DNA of 64,000 nt, taken from Helianthus annuus (Eukaryota; Streptophyta; Magnoliopsida; Asterales; Asteraceae). This document shows positions 24,398-34,702 of the stretch, piece after piece. Where the stretch lies: contig NC_035449.2 of the NCBI RefSeq assembly GCF_002127325.2, forward strand, positions 81,980,075 to 82,044,074, given 5' to 3'. The translations under genes and the position numbers were made by a program. Position 1 is the stretch's first letter, and every line of letters starts with the position of its first letter. The notes under the pieces are model-generated. The model saw only the letters and a list, made by a program, of their open reading frames with translations. It searched no databases and was not told the DNA's origin.

Positions 24398-25210
24398 TTA
24401 AAGATACAACTCTGCTCTTTGATAAATAGCAGGTATACCACCAAAGCCCAAGTGGCTTGTGATTATCTTCATCAGAAAACGAGGATACATAAAAAATGGC
24501 TTGCCTGACCACATGTTGCTTGCAAAGTCTCTCATTAAATAATAAGAGAAGTTGTAAGGAATTTTCAATGTGATGGCTCGGCAAATTTCTAACAACTTAT
24601 TAGATGCTTCATGGTGATTTATGGCTTTCTTTGAAAAGCATGCACCTAGTTGAGTGATCAGAAACTGCCATGGCTTGATGAAGCCATTTTTGTTGATTGC
24701 TCTGGGATCATTTTCAGGATTGTACCCCATATTCTCCAATGTTCCTTGAATCTCAGGGTATGAGTACATAAGTACGTTGTTGTCATCATTCAGTTGAAGA
24801 GCCATTCTGATGTTACTTTCAGTTATTCGGGTTCTTTGATTGAGCACCTCACTTTCAATATATATTTTCTCTCTATCTTGACTTTCTGACAGAGTTGCGT
24901 TTTGCCAAAAGGTTTAAAGGATTTCAGGGAATATCGTTATGTTGGCAGTGAGAGCATATCCTATGTTGCTTGCCATTAGCATGTTTACCACCGTTTGACA
25001 CCCATCCCAGAGAGGACCCTCAAAGCTAGTTCTGAGTTTGAGGTTGTGGTATGGATGTTGAGTAAGTGGAAAACGATTAGCTCTAATTTTAAGCATGTTG
25101 TGTGTGTGTTTTTGAAAGTATGTAGAAGAAGATGGGGAAGTTTTCTGGTGAATCTCTAAGTGATGGTGACAGACTTTGCATAATGTGATAAACATATATA
25201 GTAAATTCAA
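24398..25210 (-). pseudogene. Copia-C extra ORF 1 (non-pol protein, one in-frame stop)
   Basis: One frame runs from about 25210 to 24398 and is broken only by a stop at 24916-24914. Recognisable blocks are NIGYALTANITIFPEIL, TFWQNATLSESQ, RITESNIRMALQLNDD, IKPWQFLITQLGACFS, KIPYNFSYYLMRDFASNMW and FFMYPRFLMKII. I know this pattern (..YALT.NPTIY....FW.TA.., ..F.MYPRF..) as an accessory protein carried downstream of pol by many plant, especially Asteraceae, LTR elements. Its biochemical role is unknown. It lies 3' of the protease, where env-like genes sit in other elements. Confidence 0.6.
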
Positions 25211-25744
25211 GAACTACCATAAATGGTATCCACCCACTGTATCTTGTCTACCACAATCTTGGTTATTTAATCATTTGTCAGGTGACATAAAGAATAACCC
25301 AGAAAGAACTCTCTTCATTAAATGATTTAGGCGGCTATTTTTCAGTTTATATATCATGATTACCTACTGGGTCACTTCAGTGTATTTAATGAAGAAGAAA
25401 AATCTCTACACCTACTAGCAATCCCCATAAAAGCTTCTTTCAAATGACATTTTCAATTGAAGTAACTAAAGAAAGAAAAAAATAATAATAACAGAAAATT
25501 AAAAATATGCAAAATTTCAGATTATGAATTTGTCAAGTTTGAGTTGTAGATAAAGGTGATGAAATGTATGGACTTGTTCAAATAATCATTCAATAATTTT
25601 GTTCCAAGAAGTCTTCTGATTTGTTACCAGAAATTCTGATGATTTGTTAGATTTTCTGATAATGTATCAGATTTTCTCATTATTTATCAGAATTTCTGGT
25701 GCTTTACCAGATATGCACTTTTTCTTCTTATGTTTTTTTTATTC

Positions 25745-26008
25745 AAACAAGTTGCAAATCAAAAGAACTTTATCACAATTTTGACCATGATTTAGCAGAT
25801 CATACCTTAAGCCTTTTAAACATAGGCTACTTTCTTCAATGATCACATTTTCTTACAATCCTTCCATTTATTTCATTTCCAAGGTTCACCATTTTACCCA
25901 ACTTTGAGACAAAGTTGCTGAGTAAGCTCCTATCCCCAGTCATGTGCTTGGAGCTTCCTGAGTCGCAGTACCAGATCTGCTGCACATGATGGTCCTGAAA
26001 TGAAATGG
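25745..26008 (-). pseudogene. Copia-C protease and truncated pre-integrase
   Basis: The minus strand just below 26000 reads QQIWYCDSGSSKHMTGDRS, the Copia aspartic protease motif (D-S-G), then NFVSKLGKMVNLGNEINGR. It continues in the same frame, with two stops, to LRYDLLNHGQNCDKVLLIC near 25770, which matches the pre-integrase boundary block (usually ...LRYNLLSVGQ.CD). Everything after that in a normal pol is absent, so this marks a clean loss of integrase, RT and RNase H. Confidence 0.8.
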
Positions 26009-27115
26009 TTAGAGGATTTTAGGTACCCAGGCATGCTTGGGTACTCTTTCTGATGATATTCTGGTTTTATTATTTCTTCTAAATGACCTTTCATCAGAAT
26101 TTCTGTTAAATGCTGAGCCATTAACAGAATTTTTCTTTTTCTTTTGGAGATGGTGTTGAACAAGCTTCAGTATTTCAACACACATACAAGAATCATCAGA
26201 AATTTCTGATGTTCCTTCTTGTGATGGAATGAAGGAATAATTTTGAAAAGATGAGTGAACTACTTCTGGAGTTTTTACAAACTCTTGATTGCATTCACTT
26301 TTTTTTGGTTCAAAATTTGGCTTATCAAAGGAGTATTCAGAACATGTTGATCTGCAAGTTTCAGTATCAGATTCTGATATAAATTTATCAGAAATCTGTT
26401 GAGTTGCTTTTACAAAGACAGTGGGTTTGTTATTATTTGTTCTTACATAACCCAAACCTTCTCCTTTGTTCTTTGGAGTGGACTCTATGAAATTTATGAA
26501 TTCTTTAGCTTCTTGAAAACCTCTTACATTAATTTCTTTATCATTGATTTTCTTGTAAAGATCTCTTCTTTCATTTTCATAGAACTCAATTTTAGCTCTT
26601 TGATCTAAACTTTGTTCTATAAGTATTTGATTTTCAAGAATAATTTTATTCAAGGTCCTCTGCAACTCATCAGATTTTTTACCATCTGATTGATGTTTAA
26701 CTTGCAAGTTTAAAAAATCTAACATGAGTTCATTTAGCTTGTGTTCAAGATCAAGATTGTCTAAACTTACATGTTGTCCTGAAGTTTCTGGTATGTCATC
26801 AGAAAGTGCCATGAGACAAAAGTTGGCCATTTCTTCTTCTTCTTCATCAGAAGCGTCATCAGATAGCCATGTATCTGTCCCAACAATTAAGCTGACTTGC
26901 TATTGTTGCTTCTTAGCTTCCTCAAGCTTCTTTTCATAGTAAGCAACATCTTTCAGCTTCTTGGTCTTGCACTCAGATGCATAATGACCTTTTTGCTTGC
27001 ACTTGTAACACACCACCTCAGCCTTTCCTTTATCCTTAGATCTAACTTCTTCTTTAGATCTACCATCCATCCTCCCTCTATCACTCCTCTGGTATCTCTT
27101 GCCTCCTCCCCTCAA
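26009..27115 (-). pseudogene. Copia-C zinc knuckle and gag-protease linker
   Basis: The ORF 27115-26900 contains CYKCKQKGHYASEC, a CX2CX4HX4C knuckle, followed by a basic stretch. After a stop the next frame (26830-26009) is a long charged, coiled-coil-like linker (LEHKLNELMLDFLNLQVKH, then ISDKFISESDTETCRS) ending VPKHAWVPKIL. Such text commonly lies between gag and protease in this type of Copia. Stops separate the pieces. Confidence 0.78.
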
Positions 27116-27985
27116 CCTCAGCTCAAATGTTTTGGTGAGCAGTGCTATTGCATCAGCAAAAGCTGAAAAATCTGATGATGTATCAGAAGTTTCAAGACTC
27201 TGGCTGTTTGATGGTTGTGGATCATTGGAAATTGTTTGTCTTTGTGGGTTTGAGATAAGAGCTAAAGATCCCCCTCTTTGAATGGTTTCTTCAAATATTT
27301 CTTCCTCTCTGGGGGATCAAGATGTTGTATAAGTCATGAAGACTCATGTTTCTAGTTCTAAGGTTGAGGACAAAGTCATTGTGAGACTTCTCCATTCTCT
27401 AGGAAAAGCATCAAGAAATTTTATGTTTCTTTCATCATTTGATTTAGTTATTCCAAATTTCTTTAGCTCGTTTAAAAGTTTTGTGAACCTTTGATATGTG
27501 TCATTTAACTTTTCATTAGGTAAACTTTTAAACCTTTCATAGGATGAGACGTTATTTGTTCTCTGGTTTCTTTTCATCCTTTCTCCTCCTTCACAAAGAT
27601 TTTCCAACTGATTCCATATTTCCTTGGCTGATGCACAAGCATCAACTTGTGAAAATATGTCATTGGGGATGGCCATTATTAAGAGTGATTTTGCTCTTTC
27701 ATCCCCTGCTACCAGTTCCTTGTCTTCCTCACTCCAAAGTATTTCACTTTTGGGAGCTCGGGAGGCAAGGATAGCAGGTAGTTGGTCAGTTGCTGGAATT
27801 GCTGGTATTTCAGTCATTGGTATATGTGGACCCCTTTCAATGGATTGAAACAGAGCTCGGTCATGACCATTAAGGAAATTGACCATCCTGATTTTCCATT
27901 GGGGGTATTCCTCTCTGACCAGAGTCGGAGCTTCGGACATAGAACCAATATTGAAAGCATTATTCCAGGATTGAAAGCTGGCCAT
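27115..27985 (-). pseudogene. Copia-C gag
   Basis: The likely start is the ATG at 27985 (MASFQSWNNAFNIGS). Copia gag blocks are YPQWKIRMVNFLNG, SLLIMAIPNDIFSQVDAC, AKEIWNQLENLCEG, NVSSYERFKSLPNEKLNDTY and NIKFLDAFPREWRSLTMTL, the usual UBN2 order. The frame ends at 27344 with LELET and a stop region. In-frame scraps (SLHDLYN) continue toward 27115. This would be the particle protein; the copy is broken. Confidence 0.85.
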
Positions 27986-28040
27986 ATTTAGAAAAAAGAA
28001 GAAGAGCGATTGATCGTTTGAAAATAATTTATTCAATCTG

Positions 28041-28053
28041 CTCTGATACCAAT
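28041..28053 (-). promoter_or_regulatory. Primer-binding site, tRNA-iMet type (minus strand)
   Basis: The minus strand reads ATTGGTATCAGAG directly next to the LTR end at 28054. This fixes the element's orientation. Confidence 0.9.
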
Positions 28054-28844
28054 TGTTGGACCCAGTATGGCCTTAACAACTTCTTTTTACGTAATATGGC
28101 AAGTGATTTCAGTATATGTGAAAAAAGATGTGCGGAAATGGAAATCAGACTTTCATGAAACAAGACCTACAGAATTATCAAATTTATATCACTTTGAAAC
28201 AAACTAGTTTAACAAGGTGATTGTAAGATTATTATCTAATACAAATGAATCTTGATTTCTGTGGGTGAGAAGAGCAGTGGAGTTTGGGTGTTTGTATATG
28301 AATGCTAAGCTTCAAACTCAAGTATCTTCTGCCTCTCGAGCCTTCTATTTATAGACGGCTGTGGACATGAATAAACAATTGTTTATTCATGCAATAAGTC
28401 ATGCGTAAAGTAGCAATTTGATGTATTCATTGAATCCATCGTTCAAGTTGCATTTGTAATCATGATAACCGATAATGTCATGCTTCGGTCATTGGTGGCA
28501 GGATAGAGTTGTGATTTTTAGACAAGTGAGGCTTTTATCAGAATTTCTGATAAACCACTTCATCAGAATTTCTGGTGAACGAATCATCAGAAAGTCTGAT
28601 GATCAGAATTGTCAGAAACCGATGATATTTCATCAGAAATATCATCAGATCCATCAGAAATGACCTTCTCTAATAATCCAAATCAACTCTTGATCAACTT
28701 GTGATTCTTTGAAGTAGAAACTTTGCATATCAGTTGTCCTATCTGATTTTCTTCTTCTTGTTGTGATCTTCAGGACTGTTATCTTCTTCAGAGATCCAGT
28801 TGATTGAGATTTTCTTCAATACTTACAAATAAAGTTTCCTAACA
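28054..28844 (-). repeat. Copia-C 5' LTR (791 bp)
   Basis: Matches the other LTR almost base for base, lacking one 11-base internal repeat copy. It carries the same ATCAGAA/TTCTGAT palindromic words (about 28536-28660). Few substitutions are visible, which suggests a moderately recent insertion. Confidence 0.92.
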
Positions 28845-28849
28845 CTTGT

Positions 28850-30166
28850 AATCACTCTTTTTTCTCACCAATAACTTATTGTGTATCTTGTTACTCACAT
28901 AATCATGTAAAATCCAAATGTTTCACATAATACCTCTTAACCGTTATATGCATAAAATGTCTTACCCACTCATGCAACTTTAAAAACTTTAGATTTAAAT
29001 GCAATTTGCGTTTTTAATCATTCTGGCTGGGAGCATGTCGAGTCCTCAAAATTCTTTTTTGACTCCTGAGTCCCGGAGTAATAAAAAGCGCATGCGTCTG
29101 AGTCCCTATACTAACCTAGTTCAGTTTTAAGGTTAAATTTTAAAATGTGAGGGGTTAAAAAGGTCTGTTTACAATTAACTATGGGGTAGAAAGGTCAATT
29201 GGTATTTATTTAATTCCAACCCCCTGTAAAAAGGCACATGTAAATTACATCTTCTTCCTACGTTGTTTTCTTCTACCTCTAAAGAGTTTACACTAGAATC
29301 CTGCGTTGTTTTCTTGTAAGTCACAAGTAAAGTCACATGCAACTTCATGTAAGTTTGCTATAAGAAATGGGTGTCATCCATTTTCATTACAAATTTCCAA
29401 GGAAACTCCAAAGAGGCACACCTCCGGCGAATAGCGACGGAACAATTAAGGTTCCTCTTTTTCTCTCTCTTTTTTCGGGGAACGACAGTGACACAATAGG
29501 TCCTTTGGTCAACTCGTAGCCCCAGTCAACGCAATCATGATCTCGGTAGTACCAGACCTTATTTTCGACCGACGTGGTGTTGGGGGTAACTTTTATACCT
29601 ATGCTTTCATGTATTATACGATATACACTTAAAGAATATACCGTGTAGGGCCTTCAAAATACCGTATAGGCTTTTATCCACGATCTCTTGGGTTGACTTG
29701 GTTGATCTATGATCTCTTGGGTTGACTTGGTTGATCTAGGAATCGAGGTACAATTATTGATGAAGTTCAAAGTACAATTATAACTATTTTGTGAATTTAT
29801 TCTGGGTGTTTTTGTTTGTTACATCTTCTTTTGTAGTTGACCATCGTGTCCCTAGTACATACGATGTTAAACCCGAGATAACAATGATACTCAGGTGGAC
29901 GAGAGATGTCACAGTAACCCCAAAACTATGCGTCCTCGGGTGGCCTCTATAACACTCGTGGATTTTCCATCCGGATTGGACCCGGATGATTCGATATGTA
30001 ATTAGTATTTAAGTATCTTACTTAATAATCTTTTGATCTGTATTAGGTCATCTAAAATATGTGACTTAATAACTTTTGGTATGTTAACTCTATGACTTGT
30101 TTACGTTAATCCTAATGCGATATGTCAATCTTATTTTGGTATGTTTACTATTCGGTATGTTAATCC
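28850..30166. other. Gene-poor intergenic DNA
   Basis: No credible gene. Visible features are a direct tandem duplication of about 29 bp (GATCTCTTGGGTTGACTTGG...) at 29683-29740 and pyrimidine-rich tracts near 29455-29475. Confidence 0.6.
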
Positions 30167-30169
30167 TAA

Positions 30170-30483
30170 GGCTATAGGGTGTGGGGATCATGGTTGGGAC
30201 ATGATTTGCCACTTAGGAATATGAATGGAAGGCTACACCACCCCCTTGATTGATCCACCATGGTTTGCATGGATTAAACCATGGCAACCATGGTCCTCCT
30301 TTCCATTTTTCAACAAATCATTTCCTTTTTCTTTAGACAAAGATAATAAATAAGAGGCTAATGGTTTGGGTCATGACCACACCCTTAGGATAGTGGTTTT
30401 AGATGGTGAATTAGAGGTGAATTACATGGCACTAACATGGAGGGTCATGGTGGTCATGATGGTCATGACCACACCCTATAGCC
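30170..30483. mobile_element. Tourist-like MITE (314 bp)
   Basis: The left end GGCTATAGGGTGTGG (30170-30184) is the inverted complement of the right end CCACACCCTATAGCC (30469-30483). Both sides carry the 3-bp duplication TAA (30167-30169 and 30484-30486), the pattern of PIF/Harbinger MITEs. Internal DNA repeats the words CATGG and GGTCATG. It has no coding capacity. Confidence 0.85.
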
Positions 30484-30486
30484 TAA

Positions 30487-31861
30487 TATCTTGTATCCTT
30501 TTGTATTTAGTTTAAGTACATACATCTTAATTTGGTATGTTACGTGCATTTATGTCTATGCCATCCGGATATAAATTAAGTTTTTTTTTTTTTTTTTTGC
30601 GAATTAAAGACCCCAGGGACTCGTTTAACTAATCACTGAATAGCATAGGGACTCGATAAAAGACGCATATTTTTAATTAAATGGATAGAATAAAAAAAAC
30701 ACCCTTGTCTACCTACTAAAATTACAAAAATATCTTGATTTAACCAAAAAGTTTAACTGGGTTTGGCCTCAAGGTTAAAACGTGTAAGATTTTGAAATAT
30801 AAAGTACAAAACTGGCAAAGTTTTGCGCTAAAGGACACCTCCTCCAAAATGTTGTAAACGTAAAGGTCAAAACTTGTAATTTACTCTTTTTTTAAGAAAG
30901 ATGATATATATGTTATATTTTTTTTAAATAACATACTCATACAAACATCAAGTTATTCATAAGCCTATTTACAAACCAATTCTTAAGTTTTATAAGTTTG
31001 CCTAATACTCATTTAATTTAAAATAATAATAATAAAATACTAATAAAATAATATCCAATGTTTCTTTGGGCGACAATTGGAAAAGTGGGATTGTGGGATA
31101 TTGAAACGACGCACAATGACATGTATATCGACCCCCAGCGCTTGAACAATTGAAATTCCGACACCACCCTTGAAATTCTAGCAACAAGCAAGAGCCCACC
31201 ACATGAAACCACTGCAGCGGCGACCCTGTTTTGCCTGATCGCAGAATTCCGACTCAGCGACTCGTAGAATTCCGACTCGGGACGGCACTGATCAGGTATG
31301 ATTGTTGATTAGTTAGGTGTTAATTGTCGATTATTCCTATAATTAGCATTAACAAGTGTCGATTATTTGCGTGTTATTTAACGTTAATTGTCAATTAGTT
31401 ATTTAGTTTTGTGTTATTTGGCGTTAAGTGTTGATAATTTGAGTGTTATTTGGCATTATTTGTCGATTGTACGTCAATAATTTGTTAGAAATTTGTTTAT
31501 TGAATACTGTTATTTTATCAACGGTTGTATAAAAAATATTTACATAATATATTTCGTTAAGGCTTTAGGAGCCTATTTTTTCGAGCTCGGATAGGGAATT
31601 CTCAGGACAAACACTAGGTAGAAAAATAAAGCAATGAAAAGAAATTGTGTGTATTTAGTGATCTTACCCATATCTTTTATTTTGAATCTTACTATTCTCA
31701 TATCCGTAAATTTTATTTTTAGATCCAATTTACTCTATCTTTCTATATATATTTATGTATATATAATGAGATAGAGAGTATTAACTCCTTTTTTTTCTAT
31801 GAACACCACATGTTTATCCATAACAAAATGATATCCATGAAGTCTCACAAAGTGGATTTTT
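30487..31861. other. Intergenic DNA
   Basis: No convincing gene. It includes a T tract of about 20 at 30579-30598 and a small GC-richer patch at 31190-31290 with a repeated GAATTCCGACTCGG-like word that could be part of an exon, but I cannot define one. Confidence 0.5.
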
Positions 31862-31939
31862 TTTTTGGTAATCAAAGTAATGCTTCTTTCAAAAACATAC
31901 TCACGAGTAATGCTACACTCAAAAAAATTTCACAAATAA

Positions 31940-32345
31940 TGCAAAAGCCATTGTGAATGGCGATTTTTTTTCTTTCTTGTAGCCTTTTCAGAATTATGCA
32001 GGGAAGGGAATGATCTGACTTTGCAGGAGACATTTCAATGGACAAGGTACGATCTCCATTATAATGGCGAAAAGTAAATTCTTTGCACAAAAAGCCACTA
32101 TTAATGGTGAAAAGTTAATAGTTCTGCACACACAGCCAATTCTAATGGTGAAAATTTAAAAGGTCTGCACCGATTCCTTTAAATTCTGCCAAGATTGCCA
32201 TTTATAATGGCGAAAAGTATAATTATGCACATATAGCCATTGATAATGGCGAAAATTTAAAAGTTCTGCACATGTTACCATTGATAATGGCGATTTCTTG
32301 CTGAAAAGCCTGCACCCTGCACAATATGCCATTGTTATAGGGTGT
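31940..32345 (+). repeat. Degenerate repeat array with GCCATT-AATGGC palindromic cores
   Basis: About seven copies of a 45-60 bp unit that reads roughly TCTGCACA...GCCATT-NNN-AATGGCGAAAATTTAAA. The cleanest core is GCCATTTATAATGGC at 32197-32211. One core lies within the terminal inverted repeat itself, and an inverted half-copy (ATCGCCATTAACAA) lies near 32977. Confidence 0.75.
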
Positions 32346-32354
32346 TTATAGGGT

Positions 32355-32974
32355 ATGGAAGATTATTTGAATATTGAGAAGTCGGGTGAAATGAACCCGA
32401 AGCATTCGCCCAAGGTGTTGCAGAAATGGAGGGACATGTGTGATCGTGTTAAGAACCCGAAGCGACTGTTTCATTTAACCGCAAACGACCAGAAGCACCA
32501 CGAGGCTGCTGCAATGCCCTCAACAAATCAGGTCAGCTAGTACTCTTGTTTCTACTTTAACTGATTTCTCCTTGATATATTACTTAATTACCGTTTTGTG
32601 GAATTACTAATCATGTTCAGAAGTTGAGGGTTGTGGTCTTGGTGTCAAAGGTGGCATTTCGTCATCTCAGTGGTGAGTTTAATCTTAATATATATATTAT
32701 ATCATTTCCTTCATCATGTAATGTTATTCTTATGAACATTATGATCATACATGCAGGTGTAGAAGCTAGCAGCAGCCACATGATGGTACCAGAGGAATTC
32801 AAGGCAAGTGGTTTTAGTATCAGTGCTAATGATGCAGGCTCCATTGTTGAGGGCCATAACCCCGAAAAGCTAACACTTCATGGTGGGATTGAAGGTCTTG
32901 CTGCCAAGCTCAAGACGTGTACCACTATTGAGATTGCAATAGATGATAAAGAGTTGACTTGCAATGGAAGATAA
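32355..32974 (+). pseudogene. N-terminal fragment of an ACA-type (autoinhibited, type IIB) Ca2+-ATPase gene
   Basis: Three exons splice in frame. Exon 1 is 32355-32531 (MEDYLNIEKSGEMNPKHS... to STNQ), exon 2 is 32621-32672 (KLRVVVLVSKVAFRHLSG) and exon 3 starts at 32757 (VEASSSHMMVPEEFK, GSIVEGHNPEKLTLHGG). Donors GTCAGC and GTGAGT and acceptors TTCAG and GCAG are good. The text matches the N-terminus of plant ACA1/ACA2-like pumps, the calmodulin-binding autoinhibitory region (KNPKR-F--TAN, EAAAM--TNQ). Full-length pumps are about 1,000 residues, while here a stop follows at 32974 after about 148 codons. All membrane and catalytic parts are missing, so it cannot pump calcium. Confidence 0.82.
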
Positions 32975-33083
32975 AATCGCCATTAACAACGCCGAATTGT
33001 ACCTGGGCCAATGACTGGGGTCTGAATATTCCCTGCATAAAGCTGAGAAGGCTACAACAAACAAAAAAGTCCCTATTCACAAT

Positions 33084-33437
33084 TTTTTTTGAACGGTGAA
33101 CTTCATTAAAACGGCTAGTCCTCAAAACGAGGACCGCCAAAAAAAAAACGATAACAACATATAGAATGGGAAAACAGCCCAATCCTTCCACATAATAGAG
33201 TTAAACCTAGATCGATTCTTAAGCCATAAAAAAGAAAGGGATTTAACTAAAGCCACAACATCGGCTACCTTAGGCGTAGTGTTGTCGAAGACCTTTTTAT
33301 TTCTAGCATTCCAAATCGCCCAACATGTCGTCATTACAACCCCCTTATAACTTTCTTCGCCCACTTTTGCACATTCTTGTAAAACTTGAGCAAATCTTTA
33401 ATGTCAACAATCATAACATAGTCGAGTTTACACCATT
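33084..33437 (-). mobile_element. 5'-truncated LINE (non-LTR retrotransposon) 3' end
   Basis: Flanked by an exact 14-bp duplication TCCCTATTCACAAT (33070-33083 and 33438-33451). On the minus strand it encodes the last part of a LINE ORF2 (33364-33122): CWAIWNARNKKVFDN, VVALVKSLSFLWLKNRS, MWKDWAVFP. A short T run at the left is the A tail of the minus-strand copy. It landed inside the right arm of the inverted-repeat element, so it is younger than that element. Confidence 0.88.
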
Positions 33438-34275
33438 TCCCTATTCACAATGGTTTTGCATCATTTATGATATATCTTTGTATATAACATTAATTGTGAT
33501 TATGTTTTTCAAAGAAGAATTACTTTGGTAAAAACAAAATGCAGAGTTTATAGATTTCAGAAGTAGATTTTAACAAAAAGTTATAAGATTGTATTATGTT
33601 TTTATTTTACATTTTGTTTTATCACAACGATCTCACTCAACAACAAAATACAACACTCAACAAACCCTTTAACCAGAACCACCTACACCCATTCAAAGTT
33701 CCGACTTCGTCTCTGCCGCAGCCAACCGCTCCGGTTCTCCACCACCAATACTCACCACCTTCGATCCTTTGATACGATCCGGCGCCAACTTCCCGATCGA
33801 AACAGTCAACACTCCATCCTCAAGCTTAGCATTCACCTTATCCAAGTCAACATTCTCCGGCAACCTAAACTGTCTCCAAAACTTCCCATACGACCGTTCG
33901 CACCGGTGCCAGTGATCACCACTATCTCTTTCCTCCTTCTCTCTCTTCCTTTCCCCACTAACCCTCAAAACCCTATTCTCCTCAACCTCAATCTTCAACT
34001 CTTCTTTCTTCATTCCAGGAACATCCATTGTGATCACATGACCGTCACTTGTCTCCTTCCAGTCGACCCTAGCCGGCGACACGATAACTTCGTCGTCGCG
34101 TTCGATCCCGAATGGGATCTGCTCTAGTTCCTTAAAGGGATTGGTAAATATGTCAGACCGCATGAGATCGGATAGCAAACTGGTACCCATTGGGTCGGGA
34201 TGATGGTCGAGTAAAGATAGCAAAGACCCGGAACATTGTCCGGAAAAGAAGAGAAACAAAAATGCTGGTAGTAGA

Positions 34276-34702
34276 TGTAAGATTAAATATTGTTATGTTT
34301 AATATTTAATCTATAGCCATCTTAATCATTTACATTATAGAGATCAAAATATATTAGAACCTATTATTTAATTAGTTGGTAATTGTTGATGGACCATATT
34401 ACCCTTAGTAACTAATTAGGTTTCCTCCTGGGTGCTTATATAAGGAGAATAAGGTGGAGGTTTAAGGGTTACTCAGTTTCACAATTCACACCCCATTAGA
34501 TCATAACATCATTAGTTTCGGCCTCCTCTCCAAGCCGATATCCCTTTTCGGTTTTCTTAGCACCATCATCAGTTAGCATCCTAAGGAGGAACCAAATCAA
34601 GATGACAGGCATGTCGAACTCTCTCACAGGATTCTCCTCTGCACTATCTGCTGTGACAGGTATGATTATATTGTTTTCCTTTATGCATAAACAGAACTAA
34701 CA
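34276..34702 (+). repeat. Copia-D 5' LTR (427 bp)
   Basis: TG...CA ends. It contains a TATA box (TTATATAA, 34436-34443) and, at 34602, an ATG opening a short reading frame ([19 protein letters not shown]) followed by a splice donor. The last bases read CAGAACTAACA, lacking five bases present in the 3' copy. Confidence 0.95.

Larger units (their letters stand above)
18886..28844 (-). mobile_element. Copia-C: Copia element with gag and protease, most of pol missing, extra ORFs present
   Basis: In plus orientation the LTRs read TGTTGGACCC...CCTAACA at 18886-19686 and 28054-28844, with the 5-bp duplication cttgt at 18881-18885 and 28845-28849. The PBS (28041-28053, minus strand) is adjacent to the right LTR, so that is the 5' LTR and the element runs on the minus strand. 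Order of coding remnants is gag (27985-27344), zinc knuckle, linker, protease, a scrap of pre-integrase ending near 25745, then two extra proteins (25210-24398 and 23273-19833) not related to pol. Integrase, RT and RNase H are absent. Confidence 0.9.
31862..33535. mobile_element. Inverted-repeat DNA element (Pack-MULE-like) carrying a captured Ca2+-ATPase gene fragment
   Basis: The left end (31862-32020) and the inverted complement of the right end (33013-33083 joined to 33452-33535, after removing the LINE) align over roughly 160 bp. Shared words include CAAAGTAAT-CTTCTTT-AAAAACATA, AATGATGCAAAA-CCATTGTGAAT and TTGTAGCCTT-TCAG. Divergence is obvious and I could not define exact ends or a TSD. 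Between the arms lie subterminal repeats and an ACA-type gene fragment with its introns. Capture of genomic gene pieces with introns is typical of Pack-MULEs. No transposase is present. Confidence 0.6.

Noticed and set aside
28990..30690. Pair of GGGACTC-type words suggesting a large inverted-repeat element
   Set aside because: Similarity is limited to short words (AGTCCCTAT, GACGCAT); no extended inverted ends or TSD.
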